DNA from: Ascidiaceihabitans sp.
GTDB taxonomy: Bacteria; Pseudomonadota; Alphaproteobacteria; Rhodobacterales; Rhodobacteraceae
Reading direction: 5' to 3'
Assembly: GCA_029251465.1 (NCBI GenBank)
Contig: JAQXDI010000044.1
Span: forward strand, 62,001-126,000
Length of the DNA stretch: 64,000 nt
The notes beneath the pieces were generated by a model. It saw only the letters and a program-made list of their open reading frames with translations, was not told where the DNA came from and searched no databases. Made by a program: the position numbers and the translations under genes. Below, piece by piece: positions 17,761 through 26,467 of this stretch. Each line of letters begins with the position of its first letter. The first letter of the stretch is position 1.

Positions 17761-18840
17761 ATGCTACGAAAAACCCTTAAACTGCTCCGCTTGGGTGTGG
17801 TTCTGCTGGTCGCTTACCTTATCTTTTGGCCGGTCCAGATTGCACCCGTGGCATGGGAGGCACCGCCCAGCAAAAGCTACACCGGTGACTATTTCCCGAA
17901 CACCGCGTTAAAATCCATCGAACGGATTGATCTGAACGGTGAAACGGGTCCCGAGGACGCCGCCGAGGGCCCTGATGGCCGTATCTTTATGGCGTCGCAC
18001 GGCGGCAAAATTCTGGCCTATGATCCGGTCAAAGGCACCACCTCTGAATTTGCGGATACCGGCGGGCTGCCGTTAGGGATTTCGGCCCTGACAGATGGCA
18101 CAATTGTCGTGGCCGATGCGGCCAAGGGGCTGTTGTCGATCACCCCGAGCGGCGTTGTTTCCGTCCTGACCGACACCGCACCTGACGGCACCGCGATCAA
18201 CTACGCCGATGATCTAGACATCGCGCCGGACGGGTCGATCTATTTCACCGATGCCTCAACCAAATTCGGCGCGGTGGAATTTGGCGGCACGTTCCCTGCG
18301 TCATTCCTCGATTTAATGGAACACGGCGGTCATGGTCGCGTGCTGAAACTTGATCCGGCAACGGGGCAAACCAGCCTTGTGATGGATGGGCTGAACTTTG
18401 CAAACGGGCTGGCGATAAATGCTGCGGGCACACATTTTCTGCTGGTGGAAACCGGTGAATATTCGATCACACGGGTGGCGCTGGATGGCTCTGATCCGAC
18501 TACAATCGTTGAAAACACCCCCTGCTTTCCAGACAATATCGCACGCGCCCAAGACGGGACATTCTGGTTTGGCTGCGTAAGCCCGCGTTCCGAGGATGCC
18601 GACAACATGTCGACCAAACCGTTCCTGCGCAAATTGGTGATGCGCCTGCCCGCGTCCATGCGCCCAGAGGCCACGCGTTACGGTCTGGTTGTGCACATCG
18701 ATGAAACCGGCAAGGTATTGGAAACGTTACAAGATCCCACCGGCGGCTTTGCATATACCACAGGCCTAATCGAGGCACGCGACGGGACACGTTACATCAC
18801 CAGCCTGCGCGAGCCGAACCTTGGGAAACTCGCGCCGTAA
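17761..18840 (+). CDS. SMP-30/strictosidine-synthase-like beta-propeller protein
   Basis: A 359-residue protein with an N-terminal membrane anchor or uncleaved signal (LLRLGVVLLVAYLIFWPV) and a six-bladed propeller of the SMP-30/gluconolactonase/strictosidine synthase-like superfamily. Visible elements are GPEDAAEGPDGRIF, YADDLDIAPDGSIYFTDAST, NGLAINAAGTHFLLVETGEYSITRV and FPDNIARAQDGTFWFG. The DGSIYFTDAS and FPDNI elements are those of the adipocyte plasma membrane-associated protein group. Probably a periplasmic lactonase or arylesterase; the substrate is unknown. ATG 17761 is used rather than the GTG four codons upstream because of the GAGGTC site. Confidence 0.8.
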   Translation: MLRKTLKLLRLGVVLLVAYLIFWPVQIAPVAWEAPPSKSYTGDYFPNTALKSIERIDLNGETGPEDAAEGPDGRIFMASHGGKILAYDPVKGTTSEFADTGGLPLGISALTDGTIVVADAAKGLLSITPSGVVSVLTDTAPDGTAINYADDLDIAPDGSIYFTDASTKFGAVEFGGTFPASFLDLMEHGGHGRVLKLDPATGQTSLVMDGLNFANGLAINAAGTHFLLVETGEYSITRVALDGSDPTTIVENTPCFPDNIARAQDGTFWFGCVSPRSEDADNMSTKPFLRKLVMRLPASMRPEATRYGLVVHIDETGKVLETLQDPTGGFAYTTGLIEARDGTRYITSLREPNLGKLAP

Positions 18841-18882
18841 TTACACATTGCGCGTAGGCGCGATTTGCCGCCATATCGCAGA

Positions 18883-19656
18883 ATGCTGAGTTACCAACAC
18901 ATTTATCACGCCGGAAACCTGGCTGACGTTCACAAACACGCGCTGCTGGCGTGGATGCTGCGCTATCTGACGGCCAAGGACAAACCGCTGACCTACATCG
19001 AAACCCATGCCGGGCGCGCGGTCTATGATCTGCAAGACGAATACGCGTTAAAAACTGGCGAAGCGGCCCAAGGTATCGCCCGTTTGGAAGGTAAATTCGC
19101 GGACCATCCTTACGGCGAAACATTGCGGCAAATCAAAGCCGAGAACGGTGCTACCGCTTATCCCGGATCGCCTATGATTGCCGCGCAGTTGTTGCGTGCC
19201 ACGGACAAAATCCATCTGGCAGAACTGCATCCAGCCGAACATGCGGCTCTTGATTTCGCCATGTCGCCCTACCCTGTGACCTGCCATTTGACGGACGGGT
19301 TTGGCATGGCGCATTCGCTCATTCCGCCGACACCGCGACGTGGCATGATGCTGATTGACCCCAGCTATGAGATCAAAACCGACTACGAAACTATCCCGCG
19401 GGACATCCGAAAATACGCGCGCGCCTGGAACGTCGGGATCATCGCGCTGTGGTATCCGATTTTGACCAATTTCGCGCATTCGGACATGATCAAAACACTG
19501 TCTGACGATCATCCTGATGCCCTGCGCCACGAGGTCCGATTTGACCCCGCCCGCCCCGGTCATGGAATGGTTGGGTCAGGGATGTTTATTCTGAACCCGC
19601 CCTACGGCGCTGATGTCGGAGCCAAAAGAATTACCAACATTTTCAAAGACCTGTGA
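18883..19656 (+). CDS. rlmJ: 23S rRNA (adenine2030-N6)-methyltransferase RlmJ
   Basis: A 257-residue methyltransferase. It begins MLSYQHIYHAGNLADVHKH, nearly the E. coli RlmJ start, and has THAGRAVYDL (SAM loop), AYPGSPMIAAQLLR, LHPAEH and the catalytic motif MLIDPSYEIKTDY (D-P-S-Y). The C-terminal GSGMFILNPPYG is also typical. The ATG at 18883 is preferred to an in-frame TTG upstream. The stop overlaps the region before the DUF1330 gene by 4 bases if that gene used its GTG. Confidence 0.93.
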   Translation: MLSYQHIYHAGNLADVHKHALLAWMLRYLTAKDKPLTYIETHAGRAVYDLQDEYALKTGEAAQGIARLEGKFADHPYGETLRQIKAENGATAYPGSPMIAAQLLRATDKIHLAELHPAEHAALDFAMSPYPVTCHLTDGFGMAHSLIPPTPRRGMMLIDPSYEIKTDYETIPRDIRKYARAWNVGIIALWYPILTNFAHSDMIKTLSDDHPDALRHEVRFDPARPGHGMVGSGMFILNPPYGADVGAKRITNIFKDL

Positions 19657-19667
19657 AAGGAATTGCC

Positions 19668-19964
19668 ATGACTGCCAAAGGATATTGGATCGCCCATAAC
19701 GTCGTACATGACGCCGAGGCTTATGATAAATACCGCGCTGCCAATGCAGCACCTTTGGCCGAATACGGCGCCAAATTTCTGGTGCGTGGCGGAACGCAGG
19801 AATTGCGCGAAGGCGCGTGGAACAACCGCACCGTTGTGATCGAATTCGCCAGCTACGCAGACGCGCTCGCGTGTTACGAAAGCAAAGGATATCAAGCGGC
19901 CAAAGCCTTGCGCGACGCGGTGGCAGACGGCAATTTGATAATTGTTGAAGGCTACGAGGGCTAA
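19668..19964 (+). CDS. DUF1330 domain protein
   Basis: A 98-residue ferredoxin-like, dimeric alpha/beta-barrel type protein beginning MTAKGYWIAHNVVHDAEAYD, with YRAANAAPLAEYGAKFLVRGG and VVIEFASYADALACYES. This is the DUF1330 pattern. Function unknown. The ATG at 19668 has AAAGGA 8 bases upstream; it follows rlmJ by 11 bases and is probably cotranscribed. Confidence 0.85.
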   Translation: MTAKGYWIAHNVVHDAEAYDKYRAANAAPLAEYGAKFLVRGGTQELREGAWNNRTVVIEFASYADALACYESKGYQAAKALRDAVADGNLIIVEGYEG

Positions 19965-19983
19965 ATGTGCTAGCTTCGTCGTT

Positions 19984-20634
19984 ATGAAGCGATTTTTATT
20001 AGTAATTTTAGCATTTTCCCCGCAAATTTTATGGGCCTGTGACACACCCGTTTGTCAGGTTGATCCCAACAGTTTGGCGCTGACACAGATCATCACATTT
20101 GAGGATCAGCAGGCAAACATGGGTCCTGGCCGGTTGTTGAACGATTTGCTGGTTTTGCCGGGGGCGGTTTTTGCCGAACGGTTTCATGGTCAAACGCTGG
20201 CATTCAGCGGCAATCATGATCTGGTTCACGGACCGGCCAACGCCCCCCTGACGCCTTTGGCGGGGCAACCGGGACAGACGATGTCACTGGTGATGATGGG
20301 TCAAAACCGCATGCTAAACGGTTACGGCCCGGCTGCGTTCCCACGTCGGGAAGGACAAGGCGAAGGTGCCATTTCCGTGCTGTTTGACGCAGATCAGCCA
20401 GCCCTCGCGTTTGATCTGCGCGGCGGCGAAGGCGGGTTGGCTCAGGTGCAGTTTTTGCGACGTGACGGCAGCATTATTGTTCAGCTTTCGGTGCAAAAAG
20501 TCAGCGAATATACCGTTGGTTTCCAACGCAAAGATGGTGTGCCGGACATTGCGGGTTTTGTGCTGATGAATGTTGATCCGCAGGGCCTTGCCATCGACAA
20601 TTTGCGTTTTGGACCGCCTGCACAGCTGAGTTGA
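19984..20634 (+). CDS. Secreted protein of unknown function
   Basis: A 216-residue protein with a cleavable signal peptide (MKRFLLVILAFSPQILWACD) and an N-terminal CDTPVCQVDP, so possibly one disulfide. The rest is beta-rich with ITFEDQQANMGPGRLLNDLLVLPGAVFAERF and a Gly-rich LAFDLRGGEGGLAQVQFLRRDGS, reminiscent of a carbohydrate-binding or PEP-CTERM-like jelly-roll domain. No known motif is recognised. It starts 19 bases after the DUF1330 gene. Confidence 0.75.
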   Translation: MKRFLLVILAFSPQILWACDTPVCQVDPNSLALTQIITFEDQQANMGPGRLLNDLLVLPGAVFAERFHGQTLAFSGNHDLVHGPANAPLTPLAGQPGQTMSLVMMGQNRMLNGYGPAAFPRREGQGEGAISVLFDADQPALAFDLRGGEGGLAQVQFLRRDGSIIVQLSVQKVSEYTVGFQRKDGVPDIAGFVLMNVDPQGLAIDNLRFGPPAQLS

Positions 20635-20692
20635 CGCAAGGGGCGTGCATTTTCGCTTTGGCGCATGCGTTAACTTGGGTTAAGACTGCTGG

Positions 20693-21127
20693 ATGTTTGA
20701 ACGTTTATTCCCCCGCCGCGCGCCCGAATCTCCGAAATTGCCCGAACCCGACGCCCAGTTGGCTTTGGGTGCATTGCTTGTGCGCGTCGCCTTGGCTGAC
20801 CGCGAATACAAAGCCGAAGAAGTTGCGCAAATCGACCGCATTCTGACCGCGATGTTTGATCTGAAACCGATCGAGGCTGCCAAATTGCGCGCCACCTGCG
20901 AGGCATTGGAACGCGACGCGCCGGGCACGCCGGAATTCGCTGACATCTTGCGCGTGGAACTGGATTATCAGCACCGCCATGATCTGGCCGAGGCCATGTG
21001 GAAAGTCGTGCTAGCGGACGGCAAACGCCGCGATATCGAGGAAAGCATGCTGCACCAGATCGAAGGTGCCCTTGGGATCACACCAGATGACAGCGCTGAA
21101 ATGCAGGCGGATGCCACAGGGATGTGA
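20693..21127 (+). CDS. TerB-like protein (intact copy)
   Basis: A 144-residue helical protein: MFERLFPRRAPESPK, then LALGALLVRVALADREYKAEEVAQID and LAEAMWKVVLADGKRRDIEESMLHQIEGALGI. The two ALADxxxxxEE-type acidic repeats are the TerB/TelB-like metal-binding pattern. The name comes from tellurite resistance operons, but single copies in Rhodobacteraceae have no proven role. A diverged, broken duplicate follows 41 bases downstream. Confidence 0.85.
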   Translation: MFERLFPRRAPESPKLPEPDAQLALGALLVRVALADREYKAEEVAQIDRILTAMFDLKPIEAAKLRATCEALERDAPGTPEFADILRVELDYQHRHDLAEAMWKVVLADGKRRDIEESMLHQIEGALGITPDDSAEMQADATGM

Positions 21128-21168
21128 TCGCTCTGGTCTTTTCCAAAAGCGCCCATATATTCCCCCCA

Positions 21169-21603
21169 TGCTTGCTGAATTCTTAATGCGCCTCACGGCC
21201 CCCGCCCCTGCCCCGTTGCCTGACACGGATGAGCGTCTTGCGCTGACCGCGTTGTTGGTGCGTGTCGCCAAAACCGACGGTTCGTATGACGCCGATGAAA
21301 AGGCGCGCATTGATGCGATTACCGCCCATTCGTTACGGGCTGGACCCCGGCAATGTTGCGGACCTGCGCGCAGATGCAGAACAGTTGGAAACCGAAGCGC
21401 CAGACACGGTCCGTTTCACCCGCGCGATCAAAGATGCGGTGGATTACGACAACCGTCTTGGCGTGATCGAAGCTCTGTGACAGGTCGCCCTAGCCGATGG
21501 TGTGCGCAGCGACGAAGAAGACGCAGTTCTGCGCCTCGTTGCGAATCTGTTGGGGGTTTCTGACCGCGACAGCGCCTTGGTCCGCCAGCGCATGGGCGGC
21601 TAA
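21169..21603 (+). pseudogene. TerB-like protein, broken by a frameshift and an in-frame TGA
   Basis: The gene starts MLAEFLMRLTAPAPAPLPD and reads well to EKARIDAITAH. An extra T at 21329-21330 then shifts the frame; removing it restores RYGLDPGNVADLRADAEQLE. That frame meets TGA at 21478-21480 in VIEAL-stop, and then continues QVALADGVRSDEEDAVLRLV to a final TAA at 21603. The intact neighbour has Trp at the TGA position (AEAMWKVVLADG versus IEAL-stop-QVALADG), so TGG to TGA is the likely change. Two separate lesions make a functional product unlikely. Confidence 0.85.
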
Positions 21604-21725
21604 AGCGCCTTCCCTAAGGGCAACTGACCGGTAAAACCCACCTCAGATCACTTTGCACATTGCAAACACACCCGATTTGCCACCTAATCAACGGCGATGT
21701 CCAAAAAACTGCGCCCAAGGCGCAA

Positions 21726-22517
21726 GTGAGAGCCCATTTGACCGCCAACACCACACCCGTCATCGAAATCAAAAACCTGCACAAAGCTTATGGCGCTTTG
21801 GAGGTGTTGAAAGGCGTCGATATTTCGGCACAACGCGGCGATGTGGTGTCACTGATCGGCTCGTCCGGGTCCGGCAAATCAACACTGCTGCGCTGCTGTA
21901 ATCTGCTAGAAGACAGCCAACAGGGCGAGGTCTTGTTCAAAGGCGAACCGGTGACATGGCTTGGCAATGGTCACAATCGCCGCCCCGCTGACAGCAAACA
22001 GGTGCTGCGCATTCGCACAAACCTGTCGATGGTGTTCCAGCAGTTTAACCTTTGGGCCCACATGAGCATCCTGCAAAACGTGATGGAAGCGCCGCTAACG
22101 GTACTGAAACGCGACCGCGCTGAAGTCGAAGCATCGGCCCGCGCGTATCTCGATAAAGTCGGCATTGGCGACAAATGCGACGTGTTTCCTGCGCAGCTGT
22201 CAGGTGGCCAACAACAACGCGCCGCCATCGCGCGCGCCCTGTGCATGGAACCCGAAGCGCTGCTGTTTGATGAACCCACCAGCGCGCTTGACCCTGAACT
22301 GGAACAAGAAGTTATTCGCGTGATCAAAGACTTGGCCGCCGAAGGGCGCACCATGCTGATCGTGACGCACGACATGAAACTGGCCGCTGATGTATCGGAT
22401 CACGTTGTGTTCCTGCACCAGGGGCTGATCGAAGAACAAGGGCCGCCCGATACGTTATTCGGCGCGCCCAAATCCGAACGACTGCGCGGGTTTTTGTCGG
22501 CAACACAGCCGCAATGA
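21726..22517 (+). CDS. ABC transporter ATP-binding protein, polar amino acid/polyamine type
   Basis: The ATPase of an importer of the HisP/GlnQ family. Walker A is GSSGSGKST, the Q-loop FQQFNLWAHM, the signature LSGGQQQR, Walker B ALLFDEPTSALDPE and the switch VTHDM. The frame is open to a TTG at 21660; I place the start at the GTG at 21726, before which lies AAGGCG, but TTG 21738 is also possible. The gene is followed by its binding protein and two permeases, and then by amine-metabolising enzymes. Confidence 0.9.
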   Translation: MRAHLTANTTPVIEIKNLHKAYGALEVLKGVDISAQRGDVVSLIGSSGSGKSTLLRCCNLLEDSQQGEVLFKGEPVTWLGNGHNRRPADSKQVLRIRTNLSMVFQQFNLWAHMSILQNVMEAPLTVLKRDRAEVEASARAYLDKVGIGDKCDVFPAQLSGGQQQRAAIARALCMEPEALLFDEPTSALDPELEQEVIRVIKDLAAEGRTMLIVTHDMKLAADVSDHVVFLHQGLIEEQGPPDTLFGAPKSERLRGFLSATQPQ

Positions 22518-22566
22518 CCCCCTAATCGTAAGTAACCACCTAAAAAAACCAACCGGGAGACGACCT

Positions 22567-23289
22567 ATGAAAAAGATCCTACTTAGCACCGCCGCATTGG
22601 CGTTTGTATCCTCAATGGCATTCGCCGACGGCCATTCTGTCGTGCGCATGGGCACCGAGGGCGCGTACCCTCCGTACAACTTTATCAATGACGCAGGCGA
22701 AGTTGACGGCTTTGAGCGCGAGCTTGGCGACGAACTGTGCAAACGCGCAGAACTGACCTGCGAATGGGTCACAAACGAGTGGGACAGCATCATCCCGAAC
22801 CTCGTGTCCTCTAACTACGACACCATCATCGCCGGCATGTCCATCACCGACGAACGCGATGAAGTCATTGATTTCACACAAAACTACACGCAACCTGACC
22901 CATCCGCATACTTGTCCATGTCCGCAGATGCAGACATCGCAGGCGGTATTGTCGCAGCGCAAGCCAACACAATCCAAGCGTCTTTCATCGCAGCCTCAGG
23001 TGCCACGCTGGTTGAATTCGCAACACCAGAAGAAACCGTCGCAGCCGTCAAAAATGGCGAAGCAGACGCGGTTCTGGCCGACAAAGCGTTCCTGACACCC
23101 ATCGCGTCCGAAGACGCTGATCTGATGTTGCTAGAGCAAGAAGAAATGATCGGCGGCGGCGTTGGCATGGGTCTGCGCGAAAGCGACGACGAACTGAAAG
23201 CCAAATTTGACGCAGCAATCGCCTCAATGAAAGCTGACGGTTCCTTGAACGCGTTGCTGACCAAATGGGAAATCGGCGGCTCTTTCTAA
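22567..23289 (+). CDS. Periplasmic amino acid/polyamine-binding protein of the ABC importer
   Basis: A 240-residue type II solute-binding protein. Residues 1-20 are a signal peptide (MKKILLSTAALAFVSSMAFA). The mature part starts DGHSVVRMGTEGAYPPYNFIND and has the hallmarks VDGFERELGDELCKRAEL, CEWVTNEWDSIIPNL and DTIIAGMSITDERDEVIDFTQNY. Related proteins bind lysine, arginine, ornithine, octopine or other cationic amines. A strong hairpin lies right after the stop, which probably protects this part of the message and sets its level above that of the permeases. Confidence 0.93.
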   Translation: MKKILLSTAALAFVSSMAFADGHSVVRMGTEGAYPPYNFINDAGEVDGFERELGDELCKRAELTCEWVTNEWDSIIPNLVSSNYDTIIAGMSITDERDEVIDFTQNYTQPDPSAYLSMSADADIAGGIVAAQANTIQASFIAASGATLVEFATPEETVAAVKNGEADAVLADKAFLTPIASEDADLMLLEQEEMIGGGVGMGLRESDDELKAKFDAAIASMKADGSLNALLTKWEIGGSF

Positions 23290-23304
23290 GCCCCTGAATC
23301 TTCT

Positions 23305-23332
23305 GGGGGGCTGTCCACCATACCAGCCCCCC
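23305..23332 (+). terminator. Intercistronic hairpin after the binding-protein gene
   Basis: GGGGGGCT and AGCCCCCC form an 8-bp stem with a 12-base loop, followed by the weak T-tract AATTTGTT. It lies 15 bases after the binding-protein stop and before the permease genes, the classic place for a partial terminator or 3'-end-stabilising stem in ABC importer operons. Confidence 0.75.
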
Positions 23333-23385
23333 AATTTGTTCTGATCAAAAATACTCAAATTTTCATTAGCCAATAGAGAACCGCC

Positions 23386-24267
23386 ATTTTCAGTTTTTGC
23401 ACAGACCCCAGCATCCTGCCTGATTGGCAATGGATGGCCTGTTATCTGACCACCGGCAAACACATGTCGATCTATTGGTCCGTGCTGACGGTGCTGCTGC
23501 TTTTGGCGATCACTGCGCCTACGGCCCTCGCCTTCGGGTTTGCAGGTGCCTCTGCCGCACGCAGCCGTATCGCGCCCTTGTCGTGGTTGGGTCGCGGCTA
23601 TGTCGCCGTTGTGCGCGGCGTGCCGGACATCGCGTTTTTTCTATTTTTTGTCATTGCCTTGGATCAAATGATCGAATGGGGCCGTCACAAAGTGCTGTGC
23701 CCCGAATGGACGGATCCAATTCGTCAGGGCAACGATTTCATCGTCTGCCAAGCCGCCAAAATGCCGCTCGGAAATGCACCGCAGTGGATGCATGAAACTT
23801 ACGGCTTTGCCATTGCGGTGTTTACTTTTGCGATCGTGTTCGGCGCGTTTGCTGCCAATGTTTTGTTCGGTGCGATGCGCGCTGTGCCACGTGCCCAACT
23901 TGAAACCGCAGAAAGCTATGGCATGTCACCGCGCCAGACCTTCTGGCGGGTTTTGGTGCCTCAAATGTGGGTCTTTGCCCTGCCCGGTCTGTCGAACTTG
24001 TGGATGGTTTTGATCAAGGCCACTCCGCTGTTATTCCTGCTCGGCGTCGAAGACATCGTCTATTGGGCCCGCGAATTGGGCGGCACAAAAACCGCACGAT
24101 TTACCGACTATCCGCACGGCGACTGGCGCATGTGGTACTTTCTCGCGCTCCTCGTGTTCTATCTGATCTTCACCCGTATTTCTGAAATCGTGCTGGGCAG
24201 GCTCATGAGCCGCCTCACGCGCGGTCAGGCGACCACAGGCGGCGAACAGCAAAGGAAAGCCGCCTGA
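23386..24267 (+). CDS. ABC transporter permease, polar amino acid type, apparently starting at ATT
   Basis: An inner-membrane permease with the EAA-type loop AESYGMSPRQTFWRVLVPQM and SNLWMVLIKATPLLFLLG. From ATT at 23386 the frame reads IFSFCTDPSILPDWQWMACYL, which fits the N-terminus I recall for this permease in related bacteria (MFSFCTDPS). GAGAA precedes it by 5 bases. The first ATG in frame is at 23434 (MACYLTTGKH), has no ribosome site, and would cost 16 residues. A third choice is ATG 23464. I therefore read this as a start codon changed from ATG to ATT. The stop overlaps the next permease as TGATG. Confidence 0.8.
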   Translation: MFSFCTDPSILPDWQWMACYLTTGKHMSIYWSVLTVLLLLAITAPTALAFGFAGASAARSRIAPLSWLGRGYVAVVRGVPDIAFFLFFVIALDQMIEWGRHKVLCPEWTDPIRQGNDFIVCQAAKMPLGNAPQWMHETYGFAIAVFTFAIVFGAFAANVLFGAMRAVPRAQLETAESYGMSPRQTFWRVLVPQMWVFALPGLSNLWMVLIKATPLLFLLGVEDIVYWARELGGTKTARFTDYPHGDWRMWYFLALLVFYLIFTRISEIVLGRLMSRLTRGQATTGGEQQRKAA

Positions 24268-25073
24268 TGTCGTGCACCCAGACCATCATGGATTACGGCC
24301 TGCGCTCGATTGGCATTGGCGAACGGCTGCTGCCACGCGGAGATTTCACGCTGTGTCAGCAGTTCACGCTGATCGGGTCCGGCATGATCTGGAACGTCTA
24401 TTTCGGGATTTTGGCCTTGATCGCCGGCTTCCTGTTCGCCACGCTTTTGGCCGTCGGCAAAGCATCTCATAGCCCGTGGACCCGCCAACCGGCGGAATGG
24501 TTCATCTTTTTGTTCCGTGGCTCGCCGCTGTTTATACAGTTTTTCTTTGGCTACTTCCTGTTCTTGCAGCTTAAACAAGTGCTGCCGATATTTGCCCCTT
24601 TCACCGCCGCATGGTTGGGCGCGCTGGTCGTGTTGTTCCTGAACACCGCGGCCTATTCCGCCGAGATTTTCTACGGGGCGCTGCAATCCATTCCCAAAGG
24701 TGACGTCGAAGCCGCAGACGCTTACGGCCTGTCCGGCTGGCCGCGTTTCAAACGGGTGATCTGGCCCACGATGCTGCGCCTTGCCTGGCCCGCCTACACG
24801 AACGAGGCAATCTTTCTGTTTCACGCCACGACGCTGGTGTTTTTCAGCGGCTTTCCTGCATGGCAACAACGCGGTGATGCACTGTATTACGCCAGTTACT
24901 TTGCGGATAAAACGTTCAACCCGTTCATCCCCTATCCGATTTTGGCAGGCTACTTTATTCTGCTGACATTGGTGGTCATTGGCTTTTTTGGCTTGATTAA
25001 CCGTCGCTTGAACCGTCATCTACCAAGTAACACGCGTCAAAAGATCAGGGTGCGCCCAAATCTGATACGCTAA
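24267..25073 (+). CDS. ABC transporter permease, second subunit
   Basis: A 268-residue permease with five or six membrane segments and the loop VEAADAYGLSGWPRFKRVIWPTMLRLAWP, which contacts the ATPase. FLFRGSPLFIQFFFGYF is the family RGTPxLxQ region with Ser for Thr. It starts inside the stop of the other permease (TGATG) and is followed after 25 bases by a glutamine-synthetase-like gene. Confidence 0.92.
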   Translation: MSCTQTIMDYGLRSIGIGERLLPRGDFTLCQQFTLIGSGMIWNVYFGILALIAGFLFATLLAVGKASHSPWTRQPAEWFIFLFRGSPLFIQFFFGYFLFLQLKQVLPIFAPFTAAWLGALVVLFLNTAAYSAEIFYGALQSIPKGDVEAADAYGLSGWPRFKRVIWPTMLRLAWPAYTNEAIFLFHATTLVFFSGFPAWQQRGDALYYASYFADKTFNPFIPYPILAGYFILLTLVVIGFFGLINRRLNRHLPSNTRQKIRVRPNLIR

Positions 25074-25098
25074 TTCTTTGGCAAAAGGTGGCCTCCTC

Positions 25099-26418
25099 AT
25101 GGACTTGAATGCACTGCAAACGTTCCGTGTGGTTGCCTGCGATTTGAACGGACAGATGCGCGGCAAAGTCGTGCCGGGGTCGTACGCCGACAAACTGGCA
25201 ACGGGCGCTGTGCGCATGCCATTGTCGGTGTTGAACGTCGATCTTTGGGGGGCTGACATCGAAAACAGCCCACTGGTGTTTGACACTGGTGACGCTGACG
25301 GAATGCTGTTCCCGACAGAACGCGCGCCGATGCCCGTGCCGTGGTTGACCGGCTCCTCAGCACTGGTTCCGATGACGTTGCACACCGATGATGGTGCGCC
25401 GTTTGCGGCTGATCCACGCCATGCACTGGCCCGCGTTTTAGCGAAATACGACGCCCGTGGCTGGCAAGTGGTTGCCGCAACAGAGATGGAATTCACGCTG
25501 GTCGATGACAGCGATCAGCAGGTCCAAGCACCTGTTAATCCACGCAATGGCCGCCCCTTGGACAGCTCTTCGATCCTGTCGATGGCGCAGATGGATGCCT
25601 TTGCGCCGTTCTTTGATGACCTCTATGCGGGCGCCGCCGCGATGGGTATTCCTGCTGAAACCGCGATCAGCGAGGCAGGCGTTGGCCAATTCGAGGTCAC
25701 GATGCGCCACGGCCCCGCATTGCAAGCCGCTGATAACGCGTGGCTATTCAAAAGCCTTGTGCGCGGGCTGGCCCGTCAACACGGCATGGCCGCGACATTT
25801 ATGGCAAAACCCTACGCCAACGACAGCGGCAACGGGATGCACGTGCATTTTTCCGTGCTCGATGCCGACGGCAACAACTTCTTTGACAACGGCGACGACG
25901 ACGGCACAGATGTGTTGCGCAACGCAGTCGCAGGATGCCTCGCCGCAATGCCCGCCAGCAGCTTGATCTTTGCGCCCCACGGCAATTCCTACGACCGGTT
26001 GGTGGACGGTGCCCACGCCCCAACGGCCGCCGCGTGGGGCTATGAAAACCGCACGGTCGCCATTCGCATTCCCGGCGGGCCAACGGCCGCCCGCCGCATC
26101 GAACACCGCACCGCTGGCGGCGACATCAACCCGTATTTGTTACTAAGTGCTGTGTTGGGTGCCGCCATGATCGGGGTTGAAGATCAGATGCAGCCGTCGG
26201 TGCCAATTGCAGGCAACGCCTATGCCCAAGACGACCTGCCATCGCTGGCCAGCGATTGGACCAGCGCCGTTGACGCGTTCGAAGCGGATCCGCTTATGGC
26301 CCGCATATTCGACCCGCTGCTGATCGATTGTATGTGCCGTACCAAACGCCAAGAGATCGCAAAATTCGCAACCATTCCAGAACATCTGCATTGGCAGGCG
26401 TGGCTTGAACGAGTCTGA
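25099..26418 (+). CDS. Glutamine synthetase family gamma-glutamyl ligase (first copy)
   Basis: A 439-residue enzyme of the GS fold. It has the catalytic-core elements ATEMEFTLVDDSD, SEAGVGQFEVTMRHG, NGMHVHFSVLD and ENRTVAIRIPGGPTAARRIEHRTAGGD. These give the metal, glutamate and ATP sites, but the protein lacks the adenylylation loop of GlnA-I. The gene neighbours (importer, amidotransferase, FAD oxidase) point to gamma-glutamylation of an amine, as PuuA does with putrescine. The ATG at 25099 follows AAAGGTGG. Substrate unproven. Confidence 0.88.
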   Translation: MDLNALQTFRVVACDLNGQMRGKVVPGSYADKLATGAVRMPLSVLNVDLWGADIENSPLVFDTGDADGMLFPTERAPMPVPWLTGSSALVPMTLHTDDGAPFAADPRHALARVLAKYDARGWQVVAATEMEFTLVDDSDQQVQAPVNPRNGRPLDSSSILSMAQMDAFAPFFDDLYAGAAAMGIPAETAISEAGVGQFEVTMRHGPALQAADNAWLFKSLVRGLARQHGMAATFMAKPYANDSGNGMHVHFSVLDADGNNFFDNGDDDGTDVLRNAVAGCLAAMPASSLIFAPHGNSYDRLVDGAHAPTAAAWGYENRTVAIRIPGGPTAARRIEHRTAGGDINPYLLLSAVLGAAMIGVEDQMQPSVPIAGNAYAQDDLPSLASDWTSAVDAFEADPLMARIFDPLLIDCMCRTKRQEIAKFATIPEHLHWQAWLERV

Positions 26419-26467
26419 CTTGCTTGCCCCTGACCGCTTGGCTAGGGTGCTGTAAAACAGGTGATTT

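Noticed and set aside
13505..21480. UGA read as Trp in this organism (alternative code).
   Set aside because: Many intact genes here end with TGA, several in ATGA or TGATG overlaps (for example 24265-24267 and 53579-53581), and TAA and TAG interruptions also occur. A recoded UGA cannot explain the pattern.
24225..25019. A 264-codon frame antisense to the second permease.
   Set aside because: Opposite an intact, well recognised permease; Gln/Arg-rich shadow composition.
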